Part shown: positions 10,219 to 18,869 of the stretch, one piece after another
Layout: each line of letters starts with the position of its first letter
Position numbering within the stretch: position 1 is the stretch's first letter
Source of the DNA: Oxalobacteraceae bacterium
Lineage (GTDB): Bacteria; Pseudomonadota; Gammaproteobacteria; Burkholderiales; Burkholderiaceae_D
NCBI GenBank assembly: GCA_027490725.1
Contig: JAIXXN010000027.1
Coordinates: 1 to 64,000 of the forward strand
DNA length: 64,000 nt
Direction: 5' to 3'
The notes under the pieces: model-generated
Told to the model about the DNA's origin: nothing
Database searches by the model: none
What the model saw: only the letters and a program-made list of their open reading frames with translations
Program-made: the position numbers and the translations under genes

Positions 10219-11850
10219 CTAGGCGAGGGCTAGTCGCGGCAGCTTGCGGGTGGCCGACGCCTGAGCGCTGGACGGCCTGTGCGTCACGCGCGCAGTATTT
10301 CCGGCGTCCAGCTGGAATACGCTGACCAGGCGGGTCAGGCTGTGGGCCTGACTCTGCAGCGATTCGGAAGCGGCAGCGGCTTCTTCCACCAGCGCGGCAT
10401 TTTGCTGCGTCACCGAGTCGATTTCGCTAATGGCCTGATTGATCTGCTCGATCCCGGTATCCTGCTCTTCTGTCGACGCGGCGATATCGGCCATGATGTC
10501 CGTGACCCGTTTCACGCTGGCGACGATCTCGTCCATCGTGATGCCCGCTTGACTGACCAGTGTACTTCCCCGCTCGACCTGCTCCACGGAATCGGAAATC
10601 AGCGTTTTGACCTCTCTGGCAGCGCTGGCGGAGCGCTGCGCAAGGTTGCGGACTTCGCTTGCGACCACGGCGAAGCCGCGGCCCTGCTCACCGGCTCGGG
10701 CTGCTTCGACTGCGGCGTTCAATGCCAGGATATTGGTCTGGAAAGCGATGCCGTCGATAACGCCGATGATATCGACGATCTTTTTGGCCGAGGCATCGAT
10801 CGCCCCCATGGTGGCGATTACCTCGGTCACCACATCGCCGCCTTTGACGGCGACGTCGGATGCCGACACGGCTAGGGCATTGGCCCGGCGGGCGTTATTG
10901 CCGTTCTCGCGTACCGTTGCCGTGATTTCTTCCATGGACGAAGCCGTCTCTTCCAGTGCCCCCGCCTGCTGTTCGGTGCGCGACGACAAGTCCTGGTTGC
11001 CGCAGGCAATCTGGCTAGTGGCTGTGCTGATGGTCTCGGTACCCGCACGCACCTGACTAACGATATCTCGCAAGCTATCGTTCATGGCGCGCAAAGCGTC
11101 CAGTAGTTCGCCCGTTTCATCTTTTGACGTCGCTTCAAACTTGCTGCTTAAATTGCCGGCCGCGACCGTTTGCGCGACCAGCAATGCCTGGCGCAGCGGC
11201 AGAATAATCGAACGGGTCAACAGATAAGCGACCAGCGCCGCCAGCACCGTTGCCGCGACGGAGAGGGTGATCATGATGGTACTTGCGGCGCTGGCGGTCG
11301 CGTCAGCTTCCTCGGCAAGGTGTTCCATCGCCTTGGTCTGCATGCCCATAAAGTTGCTGATTGCGTTCAGATACGCCGTTTGCGGTGGAATGATGTCACT
11401 GATCAGATATTGACGCGCAGCGTCGCTCTGGCCGGTATTAATCAGTTCGATCAAATGGTGTTCGTGTTGTCTGAACGTCTCGCGGGCGCTGAGCAGTGAC
11501 TGCAGCGCTGCTGTCCCTTGCTCGGTATGCACCATGGGACGAAGTTTATCGAGCGCAGCTGCGATGACAGGCCCCGAAGCGCTGACTTTGTCCAGTTCAC
11601 GCGTGGTGATTTCCCGTTCGCCGGCAATCATTGCAGTACGCAGCGCGCGCGACTGCCGGTTGACTTCATTTTCAACGGTATGCAGCAGCGCAATTTTTGC
11701 ATAGCGATCACGCACGATGACGTCGGCATCGGCATCCAGGGTGTGGATCCGGTTGATGCCAAAATTTGCCACGACTATGAGCAATAGGATGACGATGGAA
11801 AAGCCCCAGGCCAGCCGGGTGCCGATCTTGATGTTGTTGATGGCGGTCAT
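10219..11850 (-). CDS. methyl-accepting chemotaxis protein
   Basis: A 543-residue inner-membrane chemoreceptor signalling to CheA/CheW. It has a first TM helix (residues about 12-32), a periplasmic four-helix-bundle sensor (4HB_MCP type, about 33-190), a second TM (about 190-212), a HAMP domain, and a cytoplasmic signalling domain whose hairpin tip reads [42 protein letters not shown]. Glu/Gln-rich methylation segments flank it ([16 protein letters not shown]). The ligand is unknown. A GGGGG stretch precedes the ATG. It is monocistronic and convergent with the receptor gene. A second receptor of similar build is at 38968-40611. Confidence 0.95.
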   Translation of the reverse strand: MTAINNIKIGTRLAWGFSIVILLLIVVANFGINRIHTLDADADVIVRDRYAKIALLHTVENEVNRQSRALRTAMIAGEREITTRELDKVSASGPVIAAALDKLRPMVHTEQGTAALQSLLSARETFRQHEHHLIELINTGQSDAARQYLISDIIPPQTAYLNAISNFMGMQTKAMEHLAEEADATASAASTIMITLSVAATVLAALVAYLLTRSIILPLRQALLVAQTVAAGNLSSKFEATSKDETGELLDALRAMNDSLRDIVSQVRAGTETISTATSQIACGNQDLSSRTEQQAGALEETASSMEEITATVRENGNNARRANALAVSASDVAVKGGDVVTEVIATMGAIDASAKKIVDIIGVIDGIAFQTNILALNAAVEAARAGEQGRGFAVVASEVRNLAQRSASAAREVKTLISDSVEQVERGSTLVSQAGITMDEIVASVKRVTDIMADIAASTEEQDTGIEQINQAISEIDSVTQQNAALVEEAAAASESLQSQAHSLTRLVSVFQLDAGNTARVTHRPSSAQASATRKLPRLALA

Positions 11851-12306
11851 GTTGTGCCCCCTAGTATAAAGTGCATCAGCTGCGATACACGTTGCGCATG
11901 TTTGCCGGCGGCTGCGGCCGGGCGGTTGAGTGCGGCACTCCGGGGGCGGGGGAGCGATTGGTATAGCTCAGCGGAAGCGGCCTGATTTAGCAAGCCGGTA
12001 TTTCCATGTGGTAACTTAATATAGCAAAAAAATGCGGCGACGTCTTAATTGCTTTCGGCCATAGATGTCGTGTGGAGGGCTGATGTTGCTTAACTGCAAC
12101 GTCAATTTTGCAGGAAGGTGTCATGCCGGGACGTTAGCGGTGAGCGTGTTACTTACGGTGCAGGGTGGCCGCTCGCCCCTTTGCCGGGCATGCCTCGATG
12201 CTGTAGTGAGCGGCGCGCGGCGACATGTCTCATCCGGCCGGCGGTTGCTGCATGCCGCGCGGGAAAGTCTGGTGATCGCATCCTCCGGCGCGGCATTGGC
12301 ATGGCT
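11851..12306. other. gene-free stretch upstream of the chemoreceptor
   Basis: 456 bases between the chemoreceptor start and the end of the GNAT gene. It must contain the chemoreceptor promoter. Open frames on the + strand entering from here run antisense through the GNAT gene and have no family likeness. I see no hairpin, repeat or RNA signature. Confidence 0.5.
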
Positions 12307-12939
12307 TCAGTCTTCGATCAGACAGCCATCCGGCAGGTATTTCTTATATTTTTCCAGCGAAGCGACGATGGCTGCGCGGGAAATGTTGTAAAGGAAATCG
12401 TCAGGTGTCTCGCCCGTTTTGACTGCGCCAAATCGTTCGTGGAACTTCCACACGGATTGATTGCCTTTTCTGACGTCGAAGTGGGCTTGCTGGAAGCCCA
12501 TACGGAGGGCGAAATGATAAACCAGCAAGGCCGACTCGATTGCGTAGCTGCTGGGGGTGCCATCCTTCAAAATCCAGCTGCCCCAGCAGAACGAATCATT
12601 GACGATGTCATACAGGCGCACGGTGCCGACTGGTTGGAGCTGCCGGTCGAGTATCATAAAATACACTTGCTCGGAGTCAGCGGCATATTTCTCCAGCCAG
12701 GCCTCCTGCTGTTTCACGTCACTCGATGTTTTCGAGATGTGGGTCGATTTCTTCGCATCGGTGCGCAGGTCCAGAATAAACGCCGCATCGTCTTTTGTGG
12801 CGTCTCTAAAAATGAGATTGTTGCCGACGATTTTACGCGGCTTGCGGAAGACCGGGCGGGTAGCGCTCGTGCTTGCTTGATGGTTGGCCAGGTCCGGATC
12901 GCTCATCGCAGTGTCGCTGCTGTGGGGGGTATGTTCCAT
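12307..12939 (-). CDS. GNAT-family N-acetyltransferase
   Basis: A 210-residue cytosolic acyl-CoA-dependent acetyltransferase of the RimJ/RimL-like branch. The first 38 residues are polar and likely disordered. The fold then follows: FRDATKDDAAFILDLR (beta1-alpha1), VYFMILDRQLQPVGTVRLYDI (beta2-beta4), FCWGSWILKDG, the acetyl-CoA-binding region and GFQQAHFDVRKGNQSVWKFHERFGAVKTGE (late strands and helix with the usual N-x-x-S-W/F-x-x-x-x-x-F-G pattern). Similar proteins acetylate amino sugars or ribosomal proteins; no neighbour identifies the substrate. The first ATG is used; an internal Met at residue 12 is possible. REP-like repeats begin about 90 bases upstream of the start. Confidence 0.82.
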   Translation of the reverse strand: MEHTPHSSDTAMSDPDLANHQASTSATRPVFRKPRKIVGNNLIFRDATKDDAAFILDLRTDAKKSTHISKTSSDVKQQEAWLEKYAADSEQVYFMILDRQLQPVGTVRLYDIVNDSFCWGSWILKDGTPSSYAIESALLVYHFALRMGFQQAHFDVRKGNQSVWKFHERFGAVKTGETPDDFLYNISRAAIVASLEKYKKYLPDGCLIED

Positions 12940-13027
12940 TGCCGTTCTCTTCTAGTCGAATGTCCTGAGAATGATTCTACGTCCCACGCTTGCTTGTGGG
13001 AAGCGAAACCGCCACCGACTCTCCAGA

Positions 13028-13067
13028 CCGGGGTCAGATCCGACATTCAGACACGAGCTCATCCCAT
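13028..13067 (+). repeat. REP-like element, copy A
   Basis: A 40-base unit starting CCGGGGTCAGATCCGACAT and ending ATCCCAT. It is nearly identical to copy B, 93 bases on, in the same orientation (two differences). The core can fold as TCCG/CGGA in the variants reading CGGACA. Confidence 0.85.
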
Positions 13068-13071
13068 GCCA

Positions 13072-13123
13072 GGGTCCAAGGCCGGGGTCCAAGGCCGGGG
13101 TCCAAGGCCGGGGTCCAAGGCCG
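13072..13123 (+). repeat. tandem repeat of a 13-mer (4 perfect units)
   Basis: GGGTCCAAGGCCG is repeated four times without change, and the last unit runs into the start of REP copy B (GGGTCAGATCC). It looks like slippage expansion of the left edge of the REP element. It is not CRISPR: there are no spacers. Confidence 0.95.
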
Positions 13124-13160
13124 GGGTCAGATCCGACATTCGGACACGAACTCATCCCAT
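13121..13160 (+). repeat. REP-like element, copy B
   Basis: Same 40-base unit as copy A. It forms an inverted pair with copy C about 90 bases downstream, the arrangement of a BIME. Confidence 0.85.
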
Positions 13161-13250
13161 ATGTGACGGGTGAGCGGCGTAGGGAGTCACACACCCGTCA
13201 ACTGCGCCGATTAGCACCGGCGTGGTGGGCGAAAAATAGGTTTTATGCTG

Positions 13251-13282
13251 GGCTCGTGTCCGGATGTCGGATCTGACCCCGG
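13251..13282 (-). repeat. REP-like element, copy C (inverted)
   Basis: Reverse-complement copy (CTCGTGTCCGGATGTCGGAT, then CTGACCCCGG) ending 13 bases downstream of the stop codon of the ZntB-like gene. The A/B-C inverted pair could form a long stem in transcripts and may terminate or protect mRNA ends; that role is inference. Confidence 0.85.
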
Positions 13283-13295
13283 TTAGCGGTGAGCC

Positions 13296-14315
13296 TCAGT
13301 CCTTGTTGCGCATCCGGATGACCCATGCGCCGGCGACGACCGTGAAGGTTAGCACTATACCCACGATGATCCAGAAGCCATTCGCGTGTTGCGCAAGTGG
13401 TATGCCGCCCACATTCATGCCTAGCAGACCCGCGATGATGTTGATCGGCAGGGCGAGTACTGTCACGATCGTCAGTACGAATAAACTGCGGCCGGTTTCT
13501 TCATTGACCCGCGCTGCAATTTCCTCCTGAAGTAATTTAATCCGCTCTTGTAGCGATGAGACGTCGCTGAGTACGACCGAGAATTCCTCGCTAGATTGGC
13601 GCAGTTCTTGTGTGTCGAGCTCCGACATCCATGCCGGTGGCCGCTGCAGCAGGCGAAATAGGGCCGCAGGTTCCGGTGCCAGCAGGCGCTGCAAGCGCAC
13701 CAGGAAGCGGCGCATGCTGCCGAGGTCGGCCCGTTTGGCGCGTACCCGTCCGGCCAGCAGTGTATCCTCGATGGCATCGACCCGTTCGATGGCGGTGCGC
13801 ACAATATTCACCAGCACATCGGCCTGATCGCGTAGTAGGTGGACCAGTAATTCGACCGAGGAGCGGACGATCTCGCCGCGCCGTACCGCCTGATGCAAGC
13901 GCTCAATCGATTGTAGCGGGGTACGCCGTGCGCTAATCACCAGATGCGGCGCAACGCCGACCCACAGGGTGGATATATCGGAGGCATCGAAGGTGAACTC
14001 GTGCAGTACATCGTTGACGACGGCGATCAGGGCGTTATCGGCCAGCTCGATACGGGTGGAACGCGAGCCCTGATGCAGGGTCTCGTAGAATTCATCCGAC
14101 AGTCCCGCGTGGGCTCTAAGCCATTTTTCGCTGGCGGCATGGGCGAGGTTGAAATGGAGCCAGGCAAATTCTCCCTCCTTGCGTGCCGACCCGCTGAGCC
14201 AGGCAGCGGCCTCGGTAGAATTGAGTGCCTTAGTCACGCGCTGATCAGGGCCGAGTAGATAGCCCCATACCATTCCAGAAGTGTCTGATCCGTACGTTAC
14301 GTCCAATGCTTCCAT
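13296..14315 (-). CDS. zntB: CorA/ZntB-family divalent metal transporter
   Basis: A 339-residue inner-membrane protein of the 2-TM-GxN (CorA MIT) superfamily. A large cytoplasmic N-terminal domain (WLHFNLAHAASEKWL, ISTLWVGVAPHLVISARRTPL) is followed by long helices (SLQERIKLLQEEIAARVNEETGRSLFVLTIVTVLALPINIIAGLLGMNVGGIP). The GMN signature opens the loop between the two TM helices. The GMNVGG form and N-terminal style fit the ZntB zinc branch more than the CorA magnesium branch, but I cannot exclude the latter. The start giving MEALDVTYG is chosen because GGGAAG lies close upstream; a farther in-frame Met would add 25 residues of unlikely composition. REP-like repeats lie beyond both ends of the gene. 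Confidence 0.85.
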   Translation of the reverse strand: MEALDVTYGSDTSGMVWGYLLGPDQRVTKALNSTEAAAWLSGSARKEGEFAWLHFNLAHAASEKWLRAHAGLSDEFYETLHQGSRSTRIELADNALIAVVNDVLHEFTFDASDISTLWVGVAPHLVISARRTPLQSIERLHQAVRRGEIVRSSVELLVHLLRDQADVLVNIVRTAIERVDAIEDTLLAGRVRAKRADLGSMRRFLVRLQRLLAPEPAALFRLLQRPPAWMSELDTQELRQSSEEFSVVLSDVSSLQERIKLLQEEIAARVNEETGRSLFVLTIVTVLALPINIIAGLLGMNVGGIPLAQHANGFWIIVGIVLTFTVVAGAWVIRMRNKD

Positions 14316-14556
14316 GTTCTTCCCAAGGCCGGTTTCCGAGATGCCGATTGTAGCCGACCAAGGGGGCTGGAGTAATCGCCACTTACCCAAAAAATAAGCA
14401 TACAGCGAGCCAGCAGCGATGCTTGCAGGTCAGCCCGTGTACTGACTGATGCGGACAACTTGCAGAAAGCGGCTGCAACTAGCGAGCTAGCGCGCTTTCC
14501 GAGATACACGGACTGGCGCTGCCGGTAAAGCGGGCGTGGCCGGCGGGGTTACGCTA

Positions 14557-14589
14557 GAGCTCGTGTCCGGATGTCGGATCTGACCCCGG
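14557..14589 (-). repeat. REP-like element, copy D (inverted)
   Basis: Reverse-complement copy reading GAGCTCGTGTCCGGATGTCG and so on to CCCCGG. An eight-base T run follows. It pairs with copy E 78 bases downstream. Confidence 0.85.
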
Positions 14590-14666
14590 TTTTTTTTGGG
14601 GGGCTATCACTTCGCTTGCAGTCAGCAATTACTCGCAGCACTCGCAGCGCCATAAGGTCCGGTGAC

Positions 14667-14697
14667 CCGGGGTCAGATCCGACATCCGGACACGCTC
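14667..14697 (+). repeat. REP-like element, copy E
   Basis: Forward copy (CCGGGGTCAGATCCGACAT, then CCGGACACG). With copy D it makes a perfect inverted pair of about 28 bases around a 78-base centre, a second BIME-like unit about 1.3 kb from the first. Confidence 0.85.
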
Positions 14698-14845
14698 TCT
14701 TGCGTAGTGGTCTTGTTCCCGCTGGTGCCGCGGTCTGCCTTCGTCGCACCTTGAGCGCTTCCCGCAGTGGCGCGCTGCCGGAATAGCATTCAGCTCGGCG
14801 CGGATTTTTGCTATGATGCTGCTGGTTTCAAAACGGAAGTAATGA

Positions 14846-15175
14846 ATGGCTCCAGTGTTATCGACAGCATGGCTAGCAGCTGCGCGCAAGCGCGGCTATT
14901 GGCGTTCGGCTGTCGCCTTGCTGGCGGCATTCAGTTTCCTGCTGCTGGTCTCCGCTTCCGTTACCCACGTCCATAAGAGCTCGGCCACCATCCATGATTG
15001 CGCAGTGTGCGCCGTCGTGGCCGACAAGCTTGCCGATACGCCAGTGCCACCGGTGCTGGTGCATGACCTGCAACTGCCTGACTTTCTGCTGCCAGCGGCG
15101 CGCCTTGTTGCGCCGATGTATGCGGCCGTGCAGTGGTTGCCACCGGGCCGCGGTCCACCTTCTGCCTCTGTGTAG
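14846..15175 (+). CDS. DUF2946-like small exported protein
   Basis: A 109-residue protein with one N-terminal hydrophobic segment (SAVALLAAFSFLLLVSASV), then THVHKSS and HDCAVCAVVADKL, a hydrophobic middle and a Pro-rich end. The His/CxxC pattern and size are those of DUF2946-type proteins, often encoded beside TonB-dependent receptors and suspected of metal (copper) handling in the periplasm. A related protein lies at 29751-30125, again just upstream of a TonB receptor. CGGAAG precedes the start region. An alternative ATG four bases earlier is in a different frame and gives nothing recognisable. The family assignment is tentative and the metal role is inference. Confidence 0.65.
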   Translation: MAPVLSTAWLAAARKRGYWRSAVALLAAFSFLLLVSASVTHVHKSSATIHDCAVCAVVADKLADTPVPPVLVHDLQLPDFLLPAARLVAPMYAAVQWLPPGRGPPSASV

Positions 15176-15265
15176 TTCTACAACGTCGATTAATTATTTC
15201 GGGTAATGCGCCGGACTGCGCGCGTCTGCCCGAGTCGTTCGCTATTCACTATTCAGAGGTTTCAT

Positions 15266-17428
15266 ATGCATCAGCTTCCTAAGCTGGGCCAGCTTGCGCT
15301 CGCCCTGTCCACTGTGTTCGTCCTGACTTCGAGCGGCCTCGTATATGCCGCAGCTTTGCCGGAAAATGCGCCCAGCGCGGACGGCGCGTCCGCTGCGGAG
15401 GCCGCGCCATCCGTCGACCAGCAGGTGCTGGTTCAGGGTGCGCGGCAGAAGTACCGCGCGCTATCAGCAACCGGCGCCACCAAAACGGACGCACTGCTCA
15501 AAGACTTACCGCAAAGTGTGCGGGTGCTGACAGCTGATTTGCTCAGCGATGCGGGCGCGACCAGCCTGTCCAGCGCACTCGACCTCGCCAGTGGCTTCAG
15601 TCGCCAGAGTAATCTGGGCGGCCTGTGGGACAGTTATGCCGTGCGAGGCTTTACCGGCGATCCGAATTTCGGTTCGGATTATCTGGTGAACGGCTTCAGT
15701 TCCAGTCGCGGTTACAACGGCATGCGCGATATGGCCGGCAGCGCCAGCGTGGAAGTGCTGAAAGGTCCGGCGTCGGCGCTCTACGGGCGCGGCGAACCGG
15801 GCGGCACGGTGAATATCCGCACCAAGAAACCTGGCTTTGATCCGGCCTACGGGCTGGATCTGTCACTGGCCAGTTTTGCCAGTCGGCGCCTTGCCGCGGA
15901 TCTGACGGGGCCACTGAGCGAGCATCTGGCCTATCGCGTCAACGCCGCGACACAGCAGGGCAATAGCATGCGTGACACCATACAGAGCAAGCGCGATTTC
16001 CAGTCGGCCTCGCTGCTCTGGTTGCTGGGCGAGCATACCCGCGTGTCGTATGAACTGGAGCATACACAGCAGCGTGCACCGTTCGATCGCGGTGTGCTGG
16101 CCGTCAACGGCCAGCTTGGTGCCGTGCCACGCGAGCGCTTTCTTGGCGAGCCGGCCGACGCTGCAGTGACCATGCATAGCCTCGGCCATCAGGTCTTCAT
16201 CGAACATGAGTTGTCCGATCAGTGGAAACTGCAATCCGGCCTGTCCTACCGCGACAGCGCAATCTATGGCTATTCGACGGAAGCGAGTGCCTTGCAGGCC
16301 GATGGGCATACCCTGCGCCGCCAGCGACGCCTGCGCGATTTTTCGGCGACCGATCGTTCCGGGCGGATTGAACTGCTGGGCACGCTATCAACGGGGGCGC
16401 TACGCCATGCGATGCTGTTCGGGATCGATGCCTATGCCTTCGATGACCGCCGGGTGCAATGGCGCCGCAACCCTTCCGCCAGCAATCCGTATGCGATCGA
16501 CATTAATCTTCCCGTCTATGGCGGCAAGGCCGATCCGCTGGCACTGTCCATCGATACGCTGGAAAATCAGCGCGCCCACGCCGTGTACTGGCAGGATCAA
16601 CTGGATCTGGGTGCGCAATGGAAGGCCCTGATCGGTGTGCGGCGCGATGCCTACGAGCAGACGGTGCAGAACTACCGTAGCCGTGCCAGCAATGCAATGC
16701 GGCTGAGCGCCTATAGTCCCCGTGCCGGACTGGTCTATCAGCCGGTCGAGCTTGTATCGCTGTACGCCAGCGTGGCACGCGGCTTCCGCCCGAATAGCGG
16801 CATCAGTATCGAGAACCAGGGCTTCCCGGCCGAGCAAAGTCAGTCCTACGAGGCGGGCGCCAAACTGGACTCGGCCGACGGGCGGCTCAGCGCAACACTG
16901 GCTGTGTACCGCATCAGCAAGGAAAACGTGCTGACCACCAATCCGGTGAATACCGATTACTCGCTGCCAGCCGGTGAAATGGCCAGTCGGGGCGTCGAGC
17001 TCGATGTGGCCGGCGAGCTGGGGCGCGGGCTACGCCTGTCCGCCAGTTATGCCTACACCGATGCCCGCGTGACGCGCGGCGATCAGTTGATTGTGAGCGG
17101 TAGCCGCTTCCCGAATGTGCCGCGGCAGAGTGCCAGCCTGCTGCTCGCGCAGACCTTCAAGCTCGGTGGCAGCCCCGCCATGCTGGGTGGCGGCCTTGCC
17201 TATGTGGGCGAACGGCTGGGTGATGTAGCGTTCAGTAGCGGGTTCAAGCTGCCTGCCTACAGCACTGCCAGACTGATTTCCTCATGGTCGCCCACCAAGG
17301 CACTGAAAATCTCCCTGAACCTCGACAACATGTTTGATAAGCGCTATTACGCCAGCGCCTACAGCCAGCTCTGGGTGGCGCCGGGGCAGGCGCGCACGGC
17401 GACACTTAATCTGCATTATCAGTTCTGA
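15266..17428 (+). CDS. TonB-dependent siderophore-type receptor
   Basis: A 720-residue outer membrane receptor. The signal peptide ends near TSSGLVYAA. The plug contains KTDALLKDLPQSVRVLTADLL and YAVRGFTGDPNFGSDYLVNGF, and VEVLKGPASALYGRGEPGGTVNIRTKKP is typical of FpvA/FhuE-type ferric-siderophore receptors. The barrel ends with FDKRYYASAYSQLWVAPGQARTATLNLHYQF, closing on an aromatic residue. The ATG at the chosen start has AGAGG upstream; the longer frame adds 20 residues with no signal character. It lies 90 bases after the DUF2946 gene and 11 bases before the DUF1624 gene, so the three probably form one unit. No Fur box could be defined by eye. Confidence 0.9.
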   Translation: MHQLPKLGQLALALSTVFVLTSSGLVYAAALPENAPSADGASAAEAAPSVDQQVLVQGARQKYRALSATGATKTDALLKDLPQSVRVLTADLLSDAGATSLSSALDLASGFSRQSNLGGLWDSYAVRGFTGDPNFGSDYLVNGFSSSRGYNGMRDMAGSASVEVLKGPASALYGRGEPGGTVNIRTKKPGFDPAYGLDLSLASFASRRLAADLTGPLSEHLAYRVNAATQQGNSMRDTIQSKRDFQSASLLWLLGEHTRVSYELEHTQQRAPFDRGVLAVNGQLGAVPRERFLGEPADAAVTMHSLGHQVFIEHELSDQWKLQSGLSYRDSAIYGYSTEASALQADGHTLRRQRRLRDFSATDRSGRIELLGTLSTGALRHAMLFGIDAYAFDDRRVQWRRNPSASNPYAIDINLPVYGGKADPLALSIDTLENQRAHAVYWQDQLDLGAQWKALIGVRRDAYEQTVQNYRSRASNAMRLSAYSPRAGLVYQPVELVSLYASVARGFRPNSGISIENQGFPAEQSQSYEAGAKLDSADGRLSATLAVYRISKENVLTTNPVNTDYSLPAGEMASRGVELDVAGELGRGLRLSASYAYTDARVTRGDQLIVSGSRFPNVPRQSASLLLAQTFKLGGSPAMLGGGLAYVGERLGDVAFSSGFKLPAYSTARLISSWSPTKALKISLNLDNMFDKRYYASAYSQLWVAPGQARTATLNLHYQF

Positions 17429-17439
17429 GGGGAAGGGCG

Positions 17440-18594
17440 ATGACAGCTATCAATCCGGGCGTGCGCACGCGCATCGCCGTTATTGACGTGCTACGCGGAC
17501 TGGTGATGCTGCTGATGCTGGTTGATCATGTACGCGAGTCGTTTTTTGCGCAGCATGCAGTGAGCGACCCGATGGTGCTCGCCGACACGGATCCTGCCCT
17601 GTTCTTTACCCGCACGGCGGCACATTTCTGTGCGCCGCTGTTCGTGTTTCTGACGGGTTTGTCCGCCTGGCTGTATGCCCATCCGGCCAGCGGGCCACGC
17701 GACGCCACCGGTTTTCTGCTCAAGCGCGGTGTGCTGCTGGTGGTGCTGGAGCTGACGCTGGTGAATTTCGCCTGGTACGGCGTGTGGCCGCCGGCGACTT
17801 TATTTTTGCAGGTTATCTGGGTCATCGGGCTGGCCATGCTGGCGCTAGCCTTGCTGCATCGCCTGCCACGCCCGCTGCTGGCTGGACTGGGTGTGCTGAT
17901 TGTGGCAGGACATAATGCGCTGGCAGGCTGGCAATTCGCGCCGACCGACTGGGCCTATCCGGCCTGGACGCTGCTCTTGCATCGCGGCTATCTGGTGAGC
18001 GATGCCGCGATGCAGATCAAGGTCAGTTATCCGCTGCTAGCGTGGATAGGGGTGATCTTGCTCGGTTATGCGGCTGGGCCGCTGTATGCCAGTGACATGT
18101 CGGTACAGCGGCGTATCACGCTGTTGCGCCGCGGCGGCTGGTCGGCCTTGCTGCTGCTGGGGGTGTTGCGGGGCTGGAATCTGTACGGGGAAGCGCTGCC
18201 ATGGCAGCAGGGCGCCGATCTGCTGCAGACGGTGATGTCGTTCATTAACTTCACCAAGTACCCGCCATCGCTCGACTATCTGCTGTTCACGCTGGGCATC
18301 GCCGCGCTGCTGGCAGCGTGGCTCGAAGCGCGGGAAAATCGCTTTACCCGCTGCTGCGCAACCCTGGGTGGCGCGCCCATGTTCTACTACTTGCTCCATC
18401 TGTACGTCTTGCTGATTGCCCAGAAGCTGGCGCTGGCCTGCTTTGGCGCCAATTACGCCGGCCGCCGGGTGGTGGAGCAGGTCTGGCAAGTCTGGGGGCT
18501 GGCGCTGGTCTTGCTTGTGCTGCTGTACCCCCTGTGTGCCCGGTTCGCCCGCTACAAGCGCACGAGTCAGCAGGCATGGTTGCGCTACTTGTAG
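17440..18594 (+). CDS. DUF1624 multi-pass membrane protein (acyltransferase-like)
   Basis: A 384-residue inner-membrane protein with about ten TM helices. The start RIAVIDVLRGLVMLLMLVDHVRESFF has the D-x-L-R-G ... DH pattern of the DUF1624 / heparan-alpha-glucosaminide N-acetyltransferase (HGSNAT)-like family. FFTRTAAHFCAPLFVFLTGLSAWLY and GGAPMFYYLLHLYVLLIAQKLAL are further family-like stretches. The family is thought to move acyl groups across the membrane. It starts 11 bases after the siderophore receptor stop behind GAGGGGAAGGGCG, so it is translationally linked to it. A role in modifying or releasing the imported ligand is possible but unproven. Confidence 0.85.
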   Translation: MTAINPGVRTRIAVIDVLRGLVMLLMLVDHVRESFFAQHAVSDPMVLADTDPALFFTRTAAHFCAPLFVFLTGLSAWLYAHPASGPRDATGFLLKRGVLLVVLELTLVNFAWYGVWPPATLFLQVIWVIGLAMLALALLHRLPRPLLAGLGVLIVAGHNALAGWQFAPTDWAYPAWTLLLHRGYLVSDAAMQIKVSYPLLAWIGVILLGYAAGPLYASDMSVQRRITLLRRGGWSALLLLGVLRGWNLYGEALPWQQGADLLQTVMSFINFTKYPPSLDYLLFTLGIAALLAAWLEARENRFTRCCATLGGAPMFYYLLHLYVLLIAQKLALACFGANYAGRRVVEQVWQVWGLALVLLVLLYPLCARFARYKRTSQQAWLRYL

Positions 18595-18619
18595 CGAATT
18601 TCTAAGCAACTGCGCAGGC

Positions 18620-18647
18620 GCGGGACGCCGATTTGTCGGCGTCCCGC
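18620..18647 (+). terminator. strong hairpin after the DUF1624 gene
   Basis: GCGGGACGCCGA, loop TTTG, then TCGGCGTCCCGC is a perfect 12-bp stem 26 bases after the stop. The T-run is poor (CAAGTTTGAAA), so termination strength is uncertain. The remaining bases to 18869 hold the upstream region of the SGNH gene and nothing else I recognise. Confidence 0.65.
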
Positions 18648-18869
18648 CACAAGTTTGAAAGGATGAAGCGATTTGCGTGGCCTGACGAGCCATCCACTAG
18701 TCCGCGCGAGCCAAGGGCCGAGTGATCGGATGCGCGTTATTTACTTTTGCGTAAGATGACTTATTTACTAACTGCACAGCCGTACACCCGGTCTGGTGGG
18801 TGACGCGCCGGCGCGGAAGGTAATCAATCCCATCGGCCTTCTTGCTCACCACTGACTGGAGAATATCGT

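Larger units (their letters stand above)
14316..14845. other. gene-free stretch with an inverted REP pair
   Basis: 530 bases between the ZntB-like start and the DUF2946 start. The REP copies D and E (listed separately) occupy its second half. A T-run follows copy D (GGTTTTTTTTGGGGGG). No convincing gene is present; short frames translate the repeats. Confidence 0.6.

Noticed and set aside
13028..13160. CRISPR-like array
   Set aside because: The units are tandem without spacers, or dispersed and inverted; no cas genes are present.
12118..13173. 351-codon + strand frame across the GNAT gene and REP repeats
   Set aside because: The GNAT gene on the minus strand has clear domain motifs; this frame ends in translated 13-mer repeats.
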